A DNA stretch of 64,000 nucleotides, taken from Pelomonas asaccharophilus_A (GTDB lineage: Bacteria; Pseudomonadota; Gammaproteobacteria; Burkholderiales; Burkholderiaceae_C). Position 1 is the stretch's first letter. Each line of letters opens with the position of its first letter. Location of the stretch: positions 186,001 through 250,000 of the forward strand of contig NZ_JAVDXV010000006.1 in the NCBI RefSeq assembly GCF_031458115.1, in the 5' to 3' direction. Positions 53,516 to 60,891 of the stretch are shown in pieces. The notes beneath the pieces were generated by a model, which was not told the origin of the DNA, did no database searches, and was given only the letters and a program-made list of their open reading frames with translations. The position numbers and the translations under genes were made by a program.

Positions 53516-54232
53516 TCAGAAGGTCTTCTTCAGACCGAGGACGAACGAGGTCTTGCCGAGAAACTTGTTGTTGGCGGCGCTGGTGTAGGCGGACTTCTCG
53601 GCGTCGGTGCCGACGATGGCGCCGCTGACGACGAAGCCGGAAAAGTCCTTGGCCAGCGTCAGCGAGTAGTCGGTGTACGACGCGGCCGAGTTGTTCTTGA
53701 CGGTCTGGTGGCCCACGTGGGGCGTCAGCGTGAGGCCGTCGCCGATGTCGAAGTTGGCGGTGACGTCGAAGTAGCCGGACTTCTTGCTGGCGGCAAAGCC
53801 GAACAGGTTGGTCGTGCTGTGGGAGTACTTGGCCGTGACGGGCCCGCAGCTCAACGCGCCGTAGACCTCCAGCGTGTCGGGGCTGATGCCCAGCTTGTGG
53901 CTGGGGTAGACGTACTGCAGCAGGCCCACGTCGGCCGTCAGGCCGGGGGCGATCTCGGCCTTGTAGCCGCCGTAGACGTCGATCTCGGCCTGCGAGTCGC
54001 CGCCGGCGTCCTTGATCCACTGGATGGTGGAGGTCCAGGCGCCGACGTAGAAGCCGCTGGCGTGGGCGTAGTCCAGGCCGCCTTGCAGCGCTGGCTTCAG
54101 GCGGGTCTGGGAGATGCCGCGGTAGCGGTAGTCGCTGACGGCAGCGGCGTTGAAGGACAGCGAACTGGCGGCTTCCTGAGCAAACGCGGAAGCAGCAGCA
54201 AGAGAGAGAACGGAAACGACAAGAGTTTTCAT
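53516..54232 (-). CDS. TorF-family putative outer-membrane porin inserted in the kdp operon
   Basis: A 238-residue outer-membrane beta-barrel protein of the TorF/TIGR02001 (Gcw_chp) family. It has a signal peptide (MKTLVVSVLSLAAASAFAQ), then LSFNAAAVSDYRYRGISQTR, the family hallmark, and alternating amphipathic strands to a terminal Phe (FVLGLKKTF). It lies 18 bp after kdpB and 11 bp before kdpC on the same strand, so it must be co-transcribed with the pump. It may provide an outer-membrane pathway for K+ under limitation; that role is inference. Confidence 0.9.
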   Translation of the reverse strand: MKTLVVSVLSLAAASAFAQEAASSLSFNAAAVSDYRYRGISQTRLKPALQGGLDYAHASGFYVGAWTSTIQWIKDAGGDSQAEIDVYGGYKAEIAPGLTADVGLLQYVYPSHKLGISPDTLEVYGALSCGPVTAKYSHSTTNLFGFAASKKSGYFDVTANFDIGDGLTLTPHVGHQTVKNNSAASYTDYSLTLAKDFSGFVVSGAIVGTDAEKSAYTSAANNKFLGKTSFVLGLKKTF

Positions 54233-54250
54233 GGGATGGGTTCAGTGCGC

Positions 54251-56347
54251 TCAGGCCAGGCCCAGCGCAACGAGGATGAGGTCGATGGCCTTGATGCCGA
54301 TGAAGGGGACGATGACGCCGCCCAGGCCGTAGACCAGCAGGTTGCGGCGCAGCAGCGCGGCCGCACCGATGGCGCGGTAGCGCACGCCCTTCAGCGCCAG
54401 CGGGATCAGCACGACGATGATCAACGCGTTGAAGATGACCGCGCTCAGGATGGCCGAGCTGGGACTGTGCAGCTGCATGACGTTCAGCGCGCCCAGCTGC
54501 GGATAGGTCGACACGAAGGCCGCCGGCAGCACCGCGAAGTACTTGGCCAGGTCGTTGGCGATGGAGAACGTGGTCAGCGAACCGCGCGTCATCAGCATCT
54601 GCTTGCCGGTCTCGACGACCTCGATGAGCTTGGTGGGGTTGCTGTCCAGGTCCACCATGTTGCCGGCCTCCTTGGCGGCCTGCGTGCCGGTGTTCATCGC
54701 CACGGCCACGTCGGCCTGCGCCAGCGCGGGGGCGTCGTTGGTGCCGTCGCCGGTCATCGCGACCAGCCGGCCCTGGGCCTGGTGTTCGCGGATCAGCGCG
54801 AGCTTGGCCTCGGGCGTGGCTTCGGCGAGGAAATCGTCGACCCCCGCTTCAGCGGCAATCGTTGCCGCCGTCAGGTGGTTGTCGCCGGTGACCATGACGG
54901 TCTTGATGCCCATGCGGCGCAGCTGCGCGAAGCGCTCCTTGATGCCGGGCTTGACGATGTCCTTCAGCTCGACGACGCCCAGCACCTGCGTGCCATCGGC
55001 CACCACCAGCGGCGTGCTGCCGCGGCGCGCGGCCTCGTCCACGGCGCCCTGCACGCTGGCGGGCCAGCGGCCACCCAGCGCCTCGACGTGGGCGCGCACG
55101 GCGCTGCCGGCGCCCTTGCGGATCTGGCGCGCACCGAGGTCCACGCCGCTCATGCGCGTCTGCGCCGTGAAGGGCACGAACTCGCCGCGTTCGCTGGCGG
55201 CACCCGCCAGGCCGGACTTGCGCTCAGCTAGCGCGACGATGCTGCGACCTTCCGGCGTTTCGTCGGCCAGCGAGGCCAGGCGGGCCGCGGCGGCCAGCTG
55301 CGCTTCACTGGCACCGTCCACCGGCCAGAACGCATCGGCCTGGCGGTTGCCCAGCGTGATGGTGCCGGTCTTGTCCAGCAGCAGCACGTCCACGTCGCCG
55401 GCGGCCTCGACCGCGCGGCCCGAGGTGGCGATGACGTTCGCCTGCAGCATGCGGCTCATGCCCGCCACGCCCACGGCCGACAGCAGGCCGGCTATGGTCG
55501 TGGGGATCAGGCACACCAGCAGCGCTACCAGCACGAGCAAGCTGACGGGCTCACCCGCGCCGGCCACGGCCACGCTGAAGGTGGAAAACGGCAACAGCGT
55601 CGCGCAGACGATGAGAAACACCAGCGTCAGCGCCACCAGCAGGATGGTCAGCGCGACCTCGTTGGGCGTCTTCTTGCGCTTGGCGTTCTCGACCATCGCG
55701 ATCATGCGGTCGACGAAGGTCTCGCCCGGGTTCACCGCCACGCGGGCGACGACCCAGTCGGACAGCACGCGGGTGCCGCCGGTCAGCGCGGAGAAATCGC
55801 CGCCGCTTTCTCGGATGACAGGGGCCGATTCGCCGGTGATGGCACTCTCGTCCACCGAGGCCACGCCCTCCAGCACTTCGGCGTCCGCCGGCACGACATC
55901 GCCAGCCTCGATCAGCACGATGTCGCCCTTGCGCAGCGAACCGGCCTCGCGTGGATGCCACTTCAGCGCCGTGCGCGCGGTGCCGGCGGCCCAGCCGTCG
56001 GCGACCTTGGCCCAGGTCTCCTTCTTCAAGCCGCGCAGCGACGCGGCCTGCGCCTTGCTGCGGCCCTCGGCCAGCGCCTCGGCGAAGTTGGCGAACAGCA
56101 CGGTGAACCACAGCCACAACGTGACCGCGATGGTGAAGCCGCCCGGCTGGGCGATGGCCAGCGCGGTCGTCAGCAGGCTGCCGAGGTAGACGACGAACAT
56201 GACCGGGTTGCGCAGCTGCGTGCGCGGGTCCAGCTTGCGGAACGAGTCCACGAGTGCGGCGCGCGTCAGCGCCGCATCGAACAGCGCAAAGGTCTTGCGC
56301 TTCTCGGTGGCACCCGTGGGCGCGACCGCGGTTTTGGTGGCGTGCAT
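54251..56347 (-). CDS. kdpB: Potassium-transporting P-type ATPase subunit B
   Basis: Catalytic P-type ATPase subunit, 698 residues. Visible are the actuator TGES motif (171-174, with the Ser known to be an inhibitory phosphorylation site in E. coli), the membrane motif around VCLIPTTIAGLLSAVG, and the phosphorylated Asp325 in DKTGTI. The hinge motif is TGDGTNDAPALAQADVAVAM. The start at 56347 overlaps the kdpA stop by one base. Confidence 0.97.
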   Translation of the reverse strand: MHATKTAVAPTGATEKRKTFALFDAALTRAALVDSFRKLDPRTQLRNPVMFVVYLGSLLTTALAIAQPGGFTIAVTLWLWFTVLFANFAEALAEGRSKAQAASLRGLKKETWAKVADGWAAGTARTALKWHPREAGSLRKGDIVLIEAGDVVPADAEVLEGVASVDESAITGESAPVIRESGGDFSALTGGTRVLSDWVVARVAVNPGETFVDRMIAMVENAKRKKTPNEVALTILLVALTLVFLIVCATLLPFSTFSVAVAGAGEPVSLLVLVALLVCLIPTTIAGLLSAVGVAGMSRMLQANVIATSGRAVEAAGDVDVLLLDKTGTITLGNRQADAFWPVDGASEAQLAAAARLASLADETPEGRSIVALAERKSGLAGAASERGEFVPFTAQTRMSGVDLGARQIRKGAGSAVRAHVEALGGRWPASVQGAVDEAARRGSTPLVVADGTQVLGVVELKDIVKPGIKERFAQLRRMGIKTVMVTGDNHLTAATIAAEAGVDDFLAEATPEAKLALIREHQAQGRLVAMTGDGTNDAPALAQADVAVAMNTGTQAAKEAGNMVDLDSNPTKLIEVVETGKQMLMTRGSLTTFSIANDLAKYFAVLPAAFVSTYPQLGALNVMQLHSPSSAILSAVIFNALIIVVLIPLALKGVRYRAIGAAALLRRNLLVYGLGGVIVPFIGIKAIDLILVALGLA

Positions 56348-58143
56348 CAGTGGGGTCCCCACAGGATCAGGTGCTCGACGACGGGCCCTAAGGCCAGCGC
56401 CGGCACATAGTTCAGAAGGCCGACCAGCAACACCACGCCGATCAGCAGCGCGACGAACAGCGGGCCGTGCGTGGGCAGCGTGCCCTCGCCCGCCGTCAGG
56501 CGCGTCTTGGCGGCCAGCGACCCGGCCATGGCCAGCACCGGCACGATGACGCCGAACCGGCCTATCCACATCGCCAGGCCCAGCATGAAGTTGTAGAACG
56601 GCGTGTTGGCCGACAGGCCGGCGAAGGCGCTGCCGTTGTTGTTGCCGGCGGACGAGAAGGCGTACAGCACCTCGCTGAAGCCGTGCGCGCCGGGGGCGGC
56701 GATGCCCACCTTGCCGGCACCGGCCATCACGGCAATGGCCGTGCCGCCCAGCACCACCAGCGGCACCAGCAGGATGGCCAGCGATACCATCTTCATCTCG
56801 TGGGCCTCGATCTTCTTGCCGAGGTATTCGGGCGTGCGGCCGATCATCAGCCCGGCCACGAACACGGCCAGGATGGCGAACACCAGCATGCCGTACAGGC
56901 CCGCGCCGACACCGCCGAACACGACCTCGCCCAGCTGCATCAGCACCATGGGCACCGCGCCGCCCAGCGGCGTGTAGCTGTCGTGCATGGAGTTCACGGC
57001 GCCGCAGCTGGCGGCCGTCGTGATGGCGGCGAACAGCGACGAGGCTTCGATGCCGAAGCGCGCTTCCTTGCCTTCCATGTTGCCGCCCGGCTGCGTGGCG
57101 CTGGCGGTGGCATCCACGTCCAGCGCGGCCAGCCGAGGGTTGCCGGCCTGTTCGGCGGCGGTCGCGATAACCACGGCGACGACGAAGATCGCCGTCATCG
57201 CGCCCAGTACGGCCCAGCCCTGGCGCATGTCGCCCACCTGCCGGCCCATGACGAAGCACAGCGACGCCGGGATCAGGAAGATGGACAGCATCTGCAGCGC
57301 ATTGGTCGCGGCGCTCGGGTTTTCGAAAGGGTGCGCCGAGTTGGCGTTGAAGAAGCCGCCGCCGTTGGTGCCCAGCATCTTGATGGCCAGCTGCGACGCG
57401 ACCGGGCCCACGGCCAGCGTCTGCGTCTGGCTGGTCTGGTCTTCGATGACCGGGTTGCCCTGCGCGTCCTTCAGCGGCTGGCCGTCGGCGCCCGCCTTGG
57501 CCTGCTGCCAGGTCTGCGCCTCGACGGTCGTGACATCCTGGTAAGCATTGAAGGTCTGCACGACGCCCATGCCGGCCAGCACCAGCGCGAACGCGAAGGA
57601 CAGTGGCAGCAGCACCCACAGCGTGGCGCGGCTCAGGTCGGCCCAGACGTTGCCGATGGCCTTTGCAGAGTGGCGCGCGAAGCCGCGCAGCAGCGCGAAC
57701 ACGACGACGATGCCGGTGGCGGCGGACAGGAAGTTCTGCACCGTCAGCGCGAGCATCTGCGTCAGATAGCTCATCGTGGCCTCGCCGCCGTAGCCCTGCC
57801 AGTTCGTGTTGGTGACGAAGCTGATGGCGGTGTTGAACGACGAGTCCGGCGTGACGGCGCCCATGCCCTGCGGGTTCAGCGGCAGCACCGCTTGGAAGCG
57901 CTGCAGCGCATAGACCGCCAGCACGCCCAGCGCATTGAAGACCAGCAGGCCCAGCGCGTAGCGCAGCCAGCCTTGTTCATGCTCGGCATTGACGCCGGCC
58001 ATCTTTAGCAGGCCGCGCTCGATACGCTGCAGCCAGCCCACGCGGCCTTCCATGGCCGCGTGTATCCACTTGGCCAGCGGCCAGGCCAGCACCAGCAGCG
58101 TGACGAGATAGGCGACCAGTTGCACCCAAGCAGAGGCACTCAT
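56347..58143 (-). CDS. kdpA: Potassium-transporting ATPase subunit A
   Basis: K+-channel-like subunit of KdpFABC with about ten spans, 598 residues. Selectivity-filter regions are recognisable as TPDSSFNTAISFVTNTNWQG, LGTNGGGFFNANSAHPFENP, TTAASCGAVNSMHDSY and SSAGNNNGSAFAG. The start overlaps the kdpF stop by four bases. Full length and no missing filter. Confidence 0.97.
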   Translation of the reverse strand: MSASAWVQLVAYLVTLLVLAWPLAKWIHAAMEGRVGWLQRIERGLLKMAGVNAEHEQGWLRYALGLLVFNALGVLAVYALQRFQAVLPLNPQGMGAVTPDSSFNTAISFVTNTNWQGYGGEATMSYLTQMLALTVQNFLSAATGIVVVFALLRGFARHSAKAIGNVWADLSRATLWVLLPLSFAFALVLAGMGVVQTFNAYQDVTTVEAQTWQQAKAGADGQPLKDAQGNPVIEDQTSQTQTLAVGPVASQLAIKMLGTNGGGFFNANSAHPFENPSAATNALQMLSIFLIPASLCFVMGRQVGDMRQGWAVLGAMTAIFVVAVVIATAAEQAGNPRLAALDVDATASATQPGGNMEGKEARFGIEASSLFAAITTAASCGAVNSMHDSYTPLGGAVPMVLMQLGEVVFGGVGAGLYGMLVFAILAVFVAGLMIGRTPEYLGKKIEAHEMKMVSLAILLVPLVVLGGTAIAVMAGAGKVGIAAPGAHGFSEVLYAFSSAGNNNGSAFAGLSANTPFYNFMLGLAMWIGRFGVIVPVLAMAGSLAAKTRLTAGEGTLPTHGPLFVALLIGVVLLVGLLNYVPALALGPVVEHLILWGPH

Positions 58144-58232
58144 GACAAGTCCTCCGGGAACAGCAACGCCCAGAACAGATAGCCGACCAGGCCGACGACC
58201 AGGACGGCGGCGGTGAGTTCGAAGCCGCTCAT
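58140..58232 (-). CDS. kdpF: KdpF small subunit
   Basis: A 30-residue single-span peptide, MSGFELTAAVLVVGLVGYLF plus ALLFPEDLS, ending in the P-E-x(1-2)-L/F sequence typical of KdpF. It stabilises the KdpABC complex in the membrane. Overlaps kdpA and the preceding 31-residue ORF by four bases each. Confidence 0.92.
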   Translation of the reverse strand: MSGFELTAAVLVVGLVGYLFWALLFPEDLS

Positions 58233-58324
58233 GACTTCCTCCCCGCCAGCTTCTCGCAGCCCCAGGCCGCGACGCCGGTCACGAGCGCGAGGACCGCGCT
58301 GAGACCGAGAAAAACGATGTCCAT
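58229..58324 (-). CDS. 31-residue membrane peptide, first gene of the kdp operon
   Basis: MDIVFLGLSAVLALVTGVAA followed by WGCEKLAGRKS: one membrane helix and a short basic tail with a conserved-looking Gly-Cys-Glu. Its stop overlaps the kdpF start (ATGA), and GGAGG lies four bases before its ATG. Similar ~30-residue peptides precede kdpF in other proteobacterial genomes (recollection, not checked). Function unknown; it may be a pump subunit or a leader whose translation couples to kdpF. Confidence 0.75.
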   Translation of the reverse strand: MDIVFLGLSAVLALVTGVAAWGCEKLAGRKS

Positions 58325-58328
58325 GACA

Positions 58329-58347
58329 CCTCCAGTAACGATGGAGG
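58329..58347 (-). promoter_or_regulatory. Hairpin covering the ribosome-binding site of the kdp leader ORF
   Basis: On the minus strand CCTCCA (58342-58347) can pair with TGGAGG (58329-58334) across a 7-base loop. The 3' arm contains the GGAGG Shine-Dalgarno of the first kdp operon ORF. Folding would hide the ribosome-binding site, suggesting translational control of the whole coupled operon. Confidence 0.4.
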
Positions 58348-58395
58348 CATTCTGGAAATCGGGCCGTCAATCCGCCGACAAGATCGCGGCGGGCG

Positions 58396-58415
58396 GCATC
58401 AAGAAAGCATCAAGA
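58396..58415 (-). promoter_or_regulatory. Tandem 9-bp repeats, candidate KdpE operator
   Basis: TCTTGATGC occurs twice on the minus strand (58407-58415 and 58396-58404) with an 11-bp period, the spacing favoured by OmpR/PhoB-class regulators such as KdpE. The repeats lie about 72 bp upstream of the first kdp operon ORF and overlap the ribE stop codon. Confidence 0.5.
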
Positions 58416-59114
58416 TCCCTTGATGGCGAGCTGGGTGATGTCGATGCCGCGCTCTTTCGCGATGGCTTCCAGCACCGGCAACAGCGGCCCCAGCTTCTCG
58501 TCCAGCGCGTCGCGCACGGTGTCGACGACCACCTGCGTGCTGCGGTCAATCTCGATGTGGATGGCGTCGCCGACGACCTTGTCGCCAAAGGTGGTCATGC
58601 GCAGCGTCTCGGGGATCAGCCAGACCTCGAACCAGCCCGAGCCATCGCGCTCGCGCTGCGCCTCGGCCACCGTCAGGCTGCAGCCGTTGACGCCGATATA
58701 GCCCTTGGCGAACACATAGCGCATCCACGGTGCCGGCACGGCGAAACGGATGACGTGGTTGTTGTCGGGCTTGCGGATCTCGGCGATGCGGGCCGACACG
58801 TCCACATGGCCCGACAGCGGATGGCCACCGATCTCGGCGCCATCCTTGGCGGCGCGCTCGACGTTCAGGCCCGAACCGACCTGCAGGCCGCCCAGCGTGG
58901 TCAGCCTCATCGTCTGGCCCATCACGTCGAACAGCGCCACGTCGGGCGATGGCCGTTCGGTGACGGTCAGGCAGACGCCGTCGCAGGACACGCTGGCGCC
59001 AATGGCCAGATCGTCGTCGAAGCCATGGGGCAGCTTCAGTGCCAGCGTGTGCAGCCCCTCGCGGGCGTCAATCGATTCGACTCGGGCGACGCCCTGGACG
59101 ATGCCTGTGAACAT
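58410..59114 (-). CDS. ribE: Riboflavin synthase, alpha subunit
   Basis: Dismutates two molecules of 6,7-dimethyl-8-ribityllumazine to riboflavin. Two homologous beta-barrel lumazine-binding halves are seen: MFTGIVQGVARVESI with SVSCDGVCLTVTE and GGHPLSGHVD, then GYIGVNGCSLTVAEA with FEVWLIPETLRMTTFG. At 234 residues it is about 15-30 longer than typical, the extra length being at the C-terminus. No other rib gene is adjacent and no FMN riboswitch is apparent upstream. The ATG at 59114 is the family start. Confidence 0.95.
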   Translation of the reverse strand: MFTGIVQGVARVESIDAREGLHTLALKLPHGFDDDLAIGASVSCDGVCLTVTERPSPDVALFDVMGQTMRLTTLGGLQVGSGLNVERAAKDGAEIGGHPLSGHVDVSARIAEIRKPDNNHVIRFAVPAPWMRYVFAKGYIGVNGCSLTVAEAQRERDGSGWFEVWLIPETLRMTTFGDKVVGDAIHIEIDRSTQVVVDTVRDALDEKLGPLLPVLEAIAKERGIDITQLAIKGS

Positions 59115-59119
59115 GAGTG

Positions 59120-59140
59120 AAAAAGGCCCCGCGTGGGGCC
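59120..59140 (-). terminator. Intrinsic terminator of amtB
   Basis: GGCCCC-ACGC-GGGGCC followed by TTTTT when read on the minus strand, 21 bp after the amtB stop and just before the ribE start codon. Confidence 0.85.
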
Positions 59141-59161
59141 GTTTCTGAGGGTGCAGCCAGC

Positions 59162-60367
59162 TTACCAGCTGACCTCGCGGTCCGGCGTTGCGCCGATCTT
59201 GTGGATGGACAGGTCGGCGCCCTCGAACTCCTGCTCGGCGTCCAGCCGCAGGCCCACGAACTGCCGGATCAGGCCGTAGACGACGAAGCCGCCGGCCAGC
59301 GCCCACGCCACACCGGCCAGCGTGCCGATCAGCTGCGCGCTGAACGTCACACCGCCCAGCCCGCCCAGCGCCTGCTGGCCGAAGATGCCGCAGGCGATGC
59401 CGCCCCAGGCGCCGCAAAGGCCGTGCAGCGGCCACACGCCCAGCACGTCGTCGATCTTCCAGCGGTTCTGCGTCAGCGTGAAGAACTGGACGAACAGCCA
59501 GCCCGCGACGCCGCCGGTCACCAGAGCGCCCAGCGGGTGCATGACGTCGGAACCCGCGCACACCGCCACGAGGCCGGCCAGCGGGCCGTTGTAGGCAAAG
59601 CCGGGATCGTTGCGCCCCAGCAGCACGGCCACCAGCGTGCCGCCGGCCATGGCCATCAGCGAGTTGACGGCCACCAGGCCCGACATCTTCTCCAGCGTCT
59701 GTGCGCTCATCACGTTGAAGCCGAACCAGCCCACCGTCAGCACCCAGGCACCCAGCGCCAGGAAGGGGATGCTGGACGGCGGATGGGCGCTCATCGCGCC
59801 GTCCTTGCGGTAGCGGTTCAGGCGCGGGCCCAGCAGCAGCACGGCGGCAAGGCCGATCCAGCCGCCCACCGCGTGCACGACCACGCTGCCGGCGAAGTCA
59901 TGGAACTCGGCCCCGGTCGTGGCTTTCAGCCAGGCCTGCAGGCCCAGGCCCTGGTTCCAGGCCACGCCCTCGAAGGCCGGGTAGACCAGGCCCACGATGA
60001 CCGCGGTGGCCACCAGCTGCGGGCCGAAGCGTGCCCGCTCGGCGATGCCGCCCGACACGATGGCCGGGATGGCGGCCGCGAAGGTCAGCAGGAAGAAGAA
60101 CTTGACCAGCTCATAGCCGTTCTTCTGCGCCAGCGTCTCGGCGCCGACGAAGAAGTGCGTGCCGTAGGCCACCAGATAGCCCACCAGGAAATAGACCAGC
60201 GTGGACACGGCGAAGTCCACCAGGATCTTGACCAGGGCATTGACCTGGTTCTTCTTGCGCACGGTGCCCAGTTCCAGGAACGCGAACCCCGCGTGCATGG
60301 CCAGCACCATGATGGCGCCCAACAGGATGAAGAGCGCATCCGCGCCCTGCTTGATCGATGATTCCAA
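59162..60367 (-). CDS. amtB: Ammonium transporter
   Basis: Trimeric ammonium channel of 401 residues with eleven membrane spans and no cleaved signal peptide evident. Pore features are DFAGSVVVHAVGGWIGL, containing the first conserved pore His, and VLGVWPLHGLCGAWGG, containing the second. AGSDVMHPLGALVTG is also present. The start is a TTG with GGAG six bases upstream. No glnK (PII) gene is next to it, unlike the common glnK-amtB pair. A possible sigma-54 promoter lies about 70 bp upstream. Confidence 0.95.
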   Translation of the reverse strand: MESSIKQGADALFILLGAIMVLAMHAGFAFLELGTVRKKNQVNALVKILVDFAVSTLVYFLVGYLVAYGTHFFVGAETLAQKNGYELVKFFFLLTFAAAIPAIVSGGIAERARFGPQLVATAVIVGLVYPAFEGVAWNQGLGLQAWLKATTGAEFHDFAGSVVVHAVGGWIGLAAVLLLGPRLNRYRKDGAMSAHPPSSIPFLALGAWVLTVGWFGFNVMSAQTLEKMSGLVAVNSLMAMAGGTLVAVLLGRNDPGFAYNGPLAGLVAVCAGSDVMHPLGALVTGGVAGWLFVQFFTLTQNRWKIDDVLGVWPLHGLCGAWGGIACGIFGQQALGGLGGVTFSAQLIGTLAGVAWALAGGFVVYGLIRQFVGLRLDAEQEFEGADLSIHKIGATPDREVSW

Positions 60368-60434
60368 CGCTGTCTCCGTCAGCGGCTTTCAACCCTGGAT
60401 GACGCACCAGGGAGAAGCCAAACCGCACCGAAAC

Positions 60435-60450
60435 AGCAAGTTCAATGCCC
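60435..60450 (-). promoter_or_regulatory. Possible sigma-54 promoter for amtB
   Basis: GGGCATTGAACTTGCT on the minus strand fits the -24/-12 pattern TGGCAC-N5-TTGCW at nine of eleven positions, with the GG and GC dinucleotides correctly spaced. It predicts a start about 55 bases before the amtB TTG. Three TGCACC half-sites lie 61-97 bp further upstream, inside the end of the ArsC/Spx-like gene. Confidence 0.45.
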
Positions 60451-60504
60451 AGATTCAATGCGCAAGCGCCCCAGGATGGTGGCTGATGGCGCTGCGGCGA
60501 AGTT

Positions 60505-60867
60505 CTATTTTGGTGCAGCTGATGCACCTTCTTCGAACGCTGGTGCACTGAATCCGAGCGTCAAGCGACCATCGGCCCAGCGTACGACCGGGCGCTTGAT
60601 GACGCTGGGCTCGGCCAGCATCAGCGCCGTGGCCGACGCGTCATCGACGACGCCGGCCTTGGTCGCGTCATCCAGCTTGCGCCACGTCGTGCCGGCGCGG
60701 TTGAGCAGCTTGTCGCGGCCGAAGGCCTTCAGCCAGGCCGGCAATTCGGCGGCGGGAACGCCCTGCTTCTTGAAGTCATGGAACGCGGCTTCCACCCCCC
60801 GGTCGGCCAGCCAGGTGCGGGCTTTCTTGACGGTGTCGCAGTTGGGAATGCCGTAGACGGTGATCAT
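60505..60867 (-). CDS. ArsC/Spx-family (YffB-like) thioredoxin-fold protein
   Basis: A 120-residue ArsC-like protein. ITVYGIPNCDTVKKARTWL has a single Cys at the active-site position, followed by FHDFKKQGVPAAELPAWL, LLNRAGTTWRKLDD, and SVIKRPVVRWADG with the conserved R-P of the family. It belongs to the YffB/Spx-like branch, whose members often do not reduce arsenate. No ars genes are near. Diverges from aat. Confidence 0.9.
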   Translation of the reverse strand: MITVYGIPNCDTVKKARTWLADRGVEAAFHDFKKQGVPAAELPAWLKAFGRDKLLNRAGTTWRKLDDATKAGVVDDASATALMLAEPSVIKRPVVRWADGRLTLGFSAPAFEEGASAAPK

Positions 60868-60891
60868 GGGCAGGCAACTTACCATGAGCTC

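Noticed and set aside
58325..59114. FMN riboswitch associated with ribE
   Set aside because: The ribE leader is only the short amtB-ribE gap with a terminator; there is no room for and no sign of the conserved RFN element.
60511..60547. A canonical NtrC dimer site upstream of amtB
   Set aside because: The half-sites are present, but the nearest pair is ordered GGTGCA-N5-TGCACC, the reverse of the usual arrangement, and they lie in coding sequence. Kept only as part of a tentative finding.
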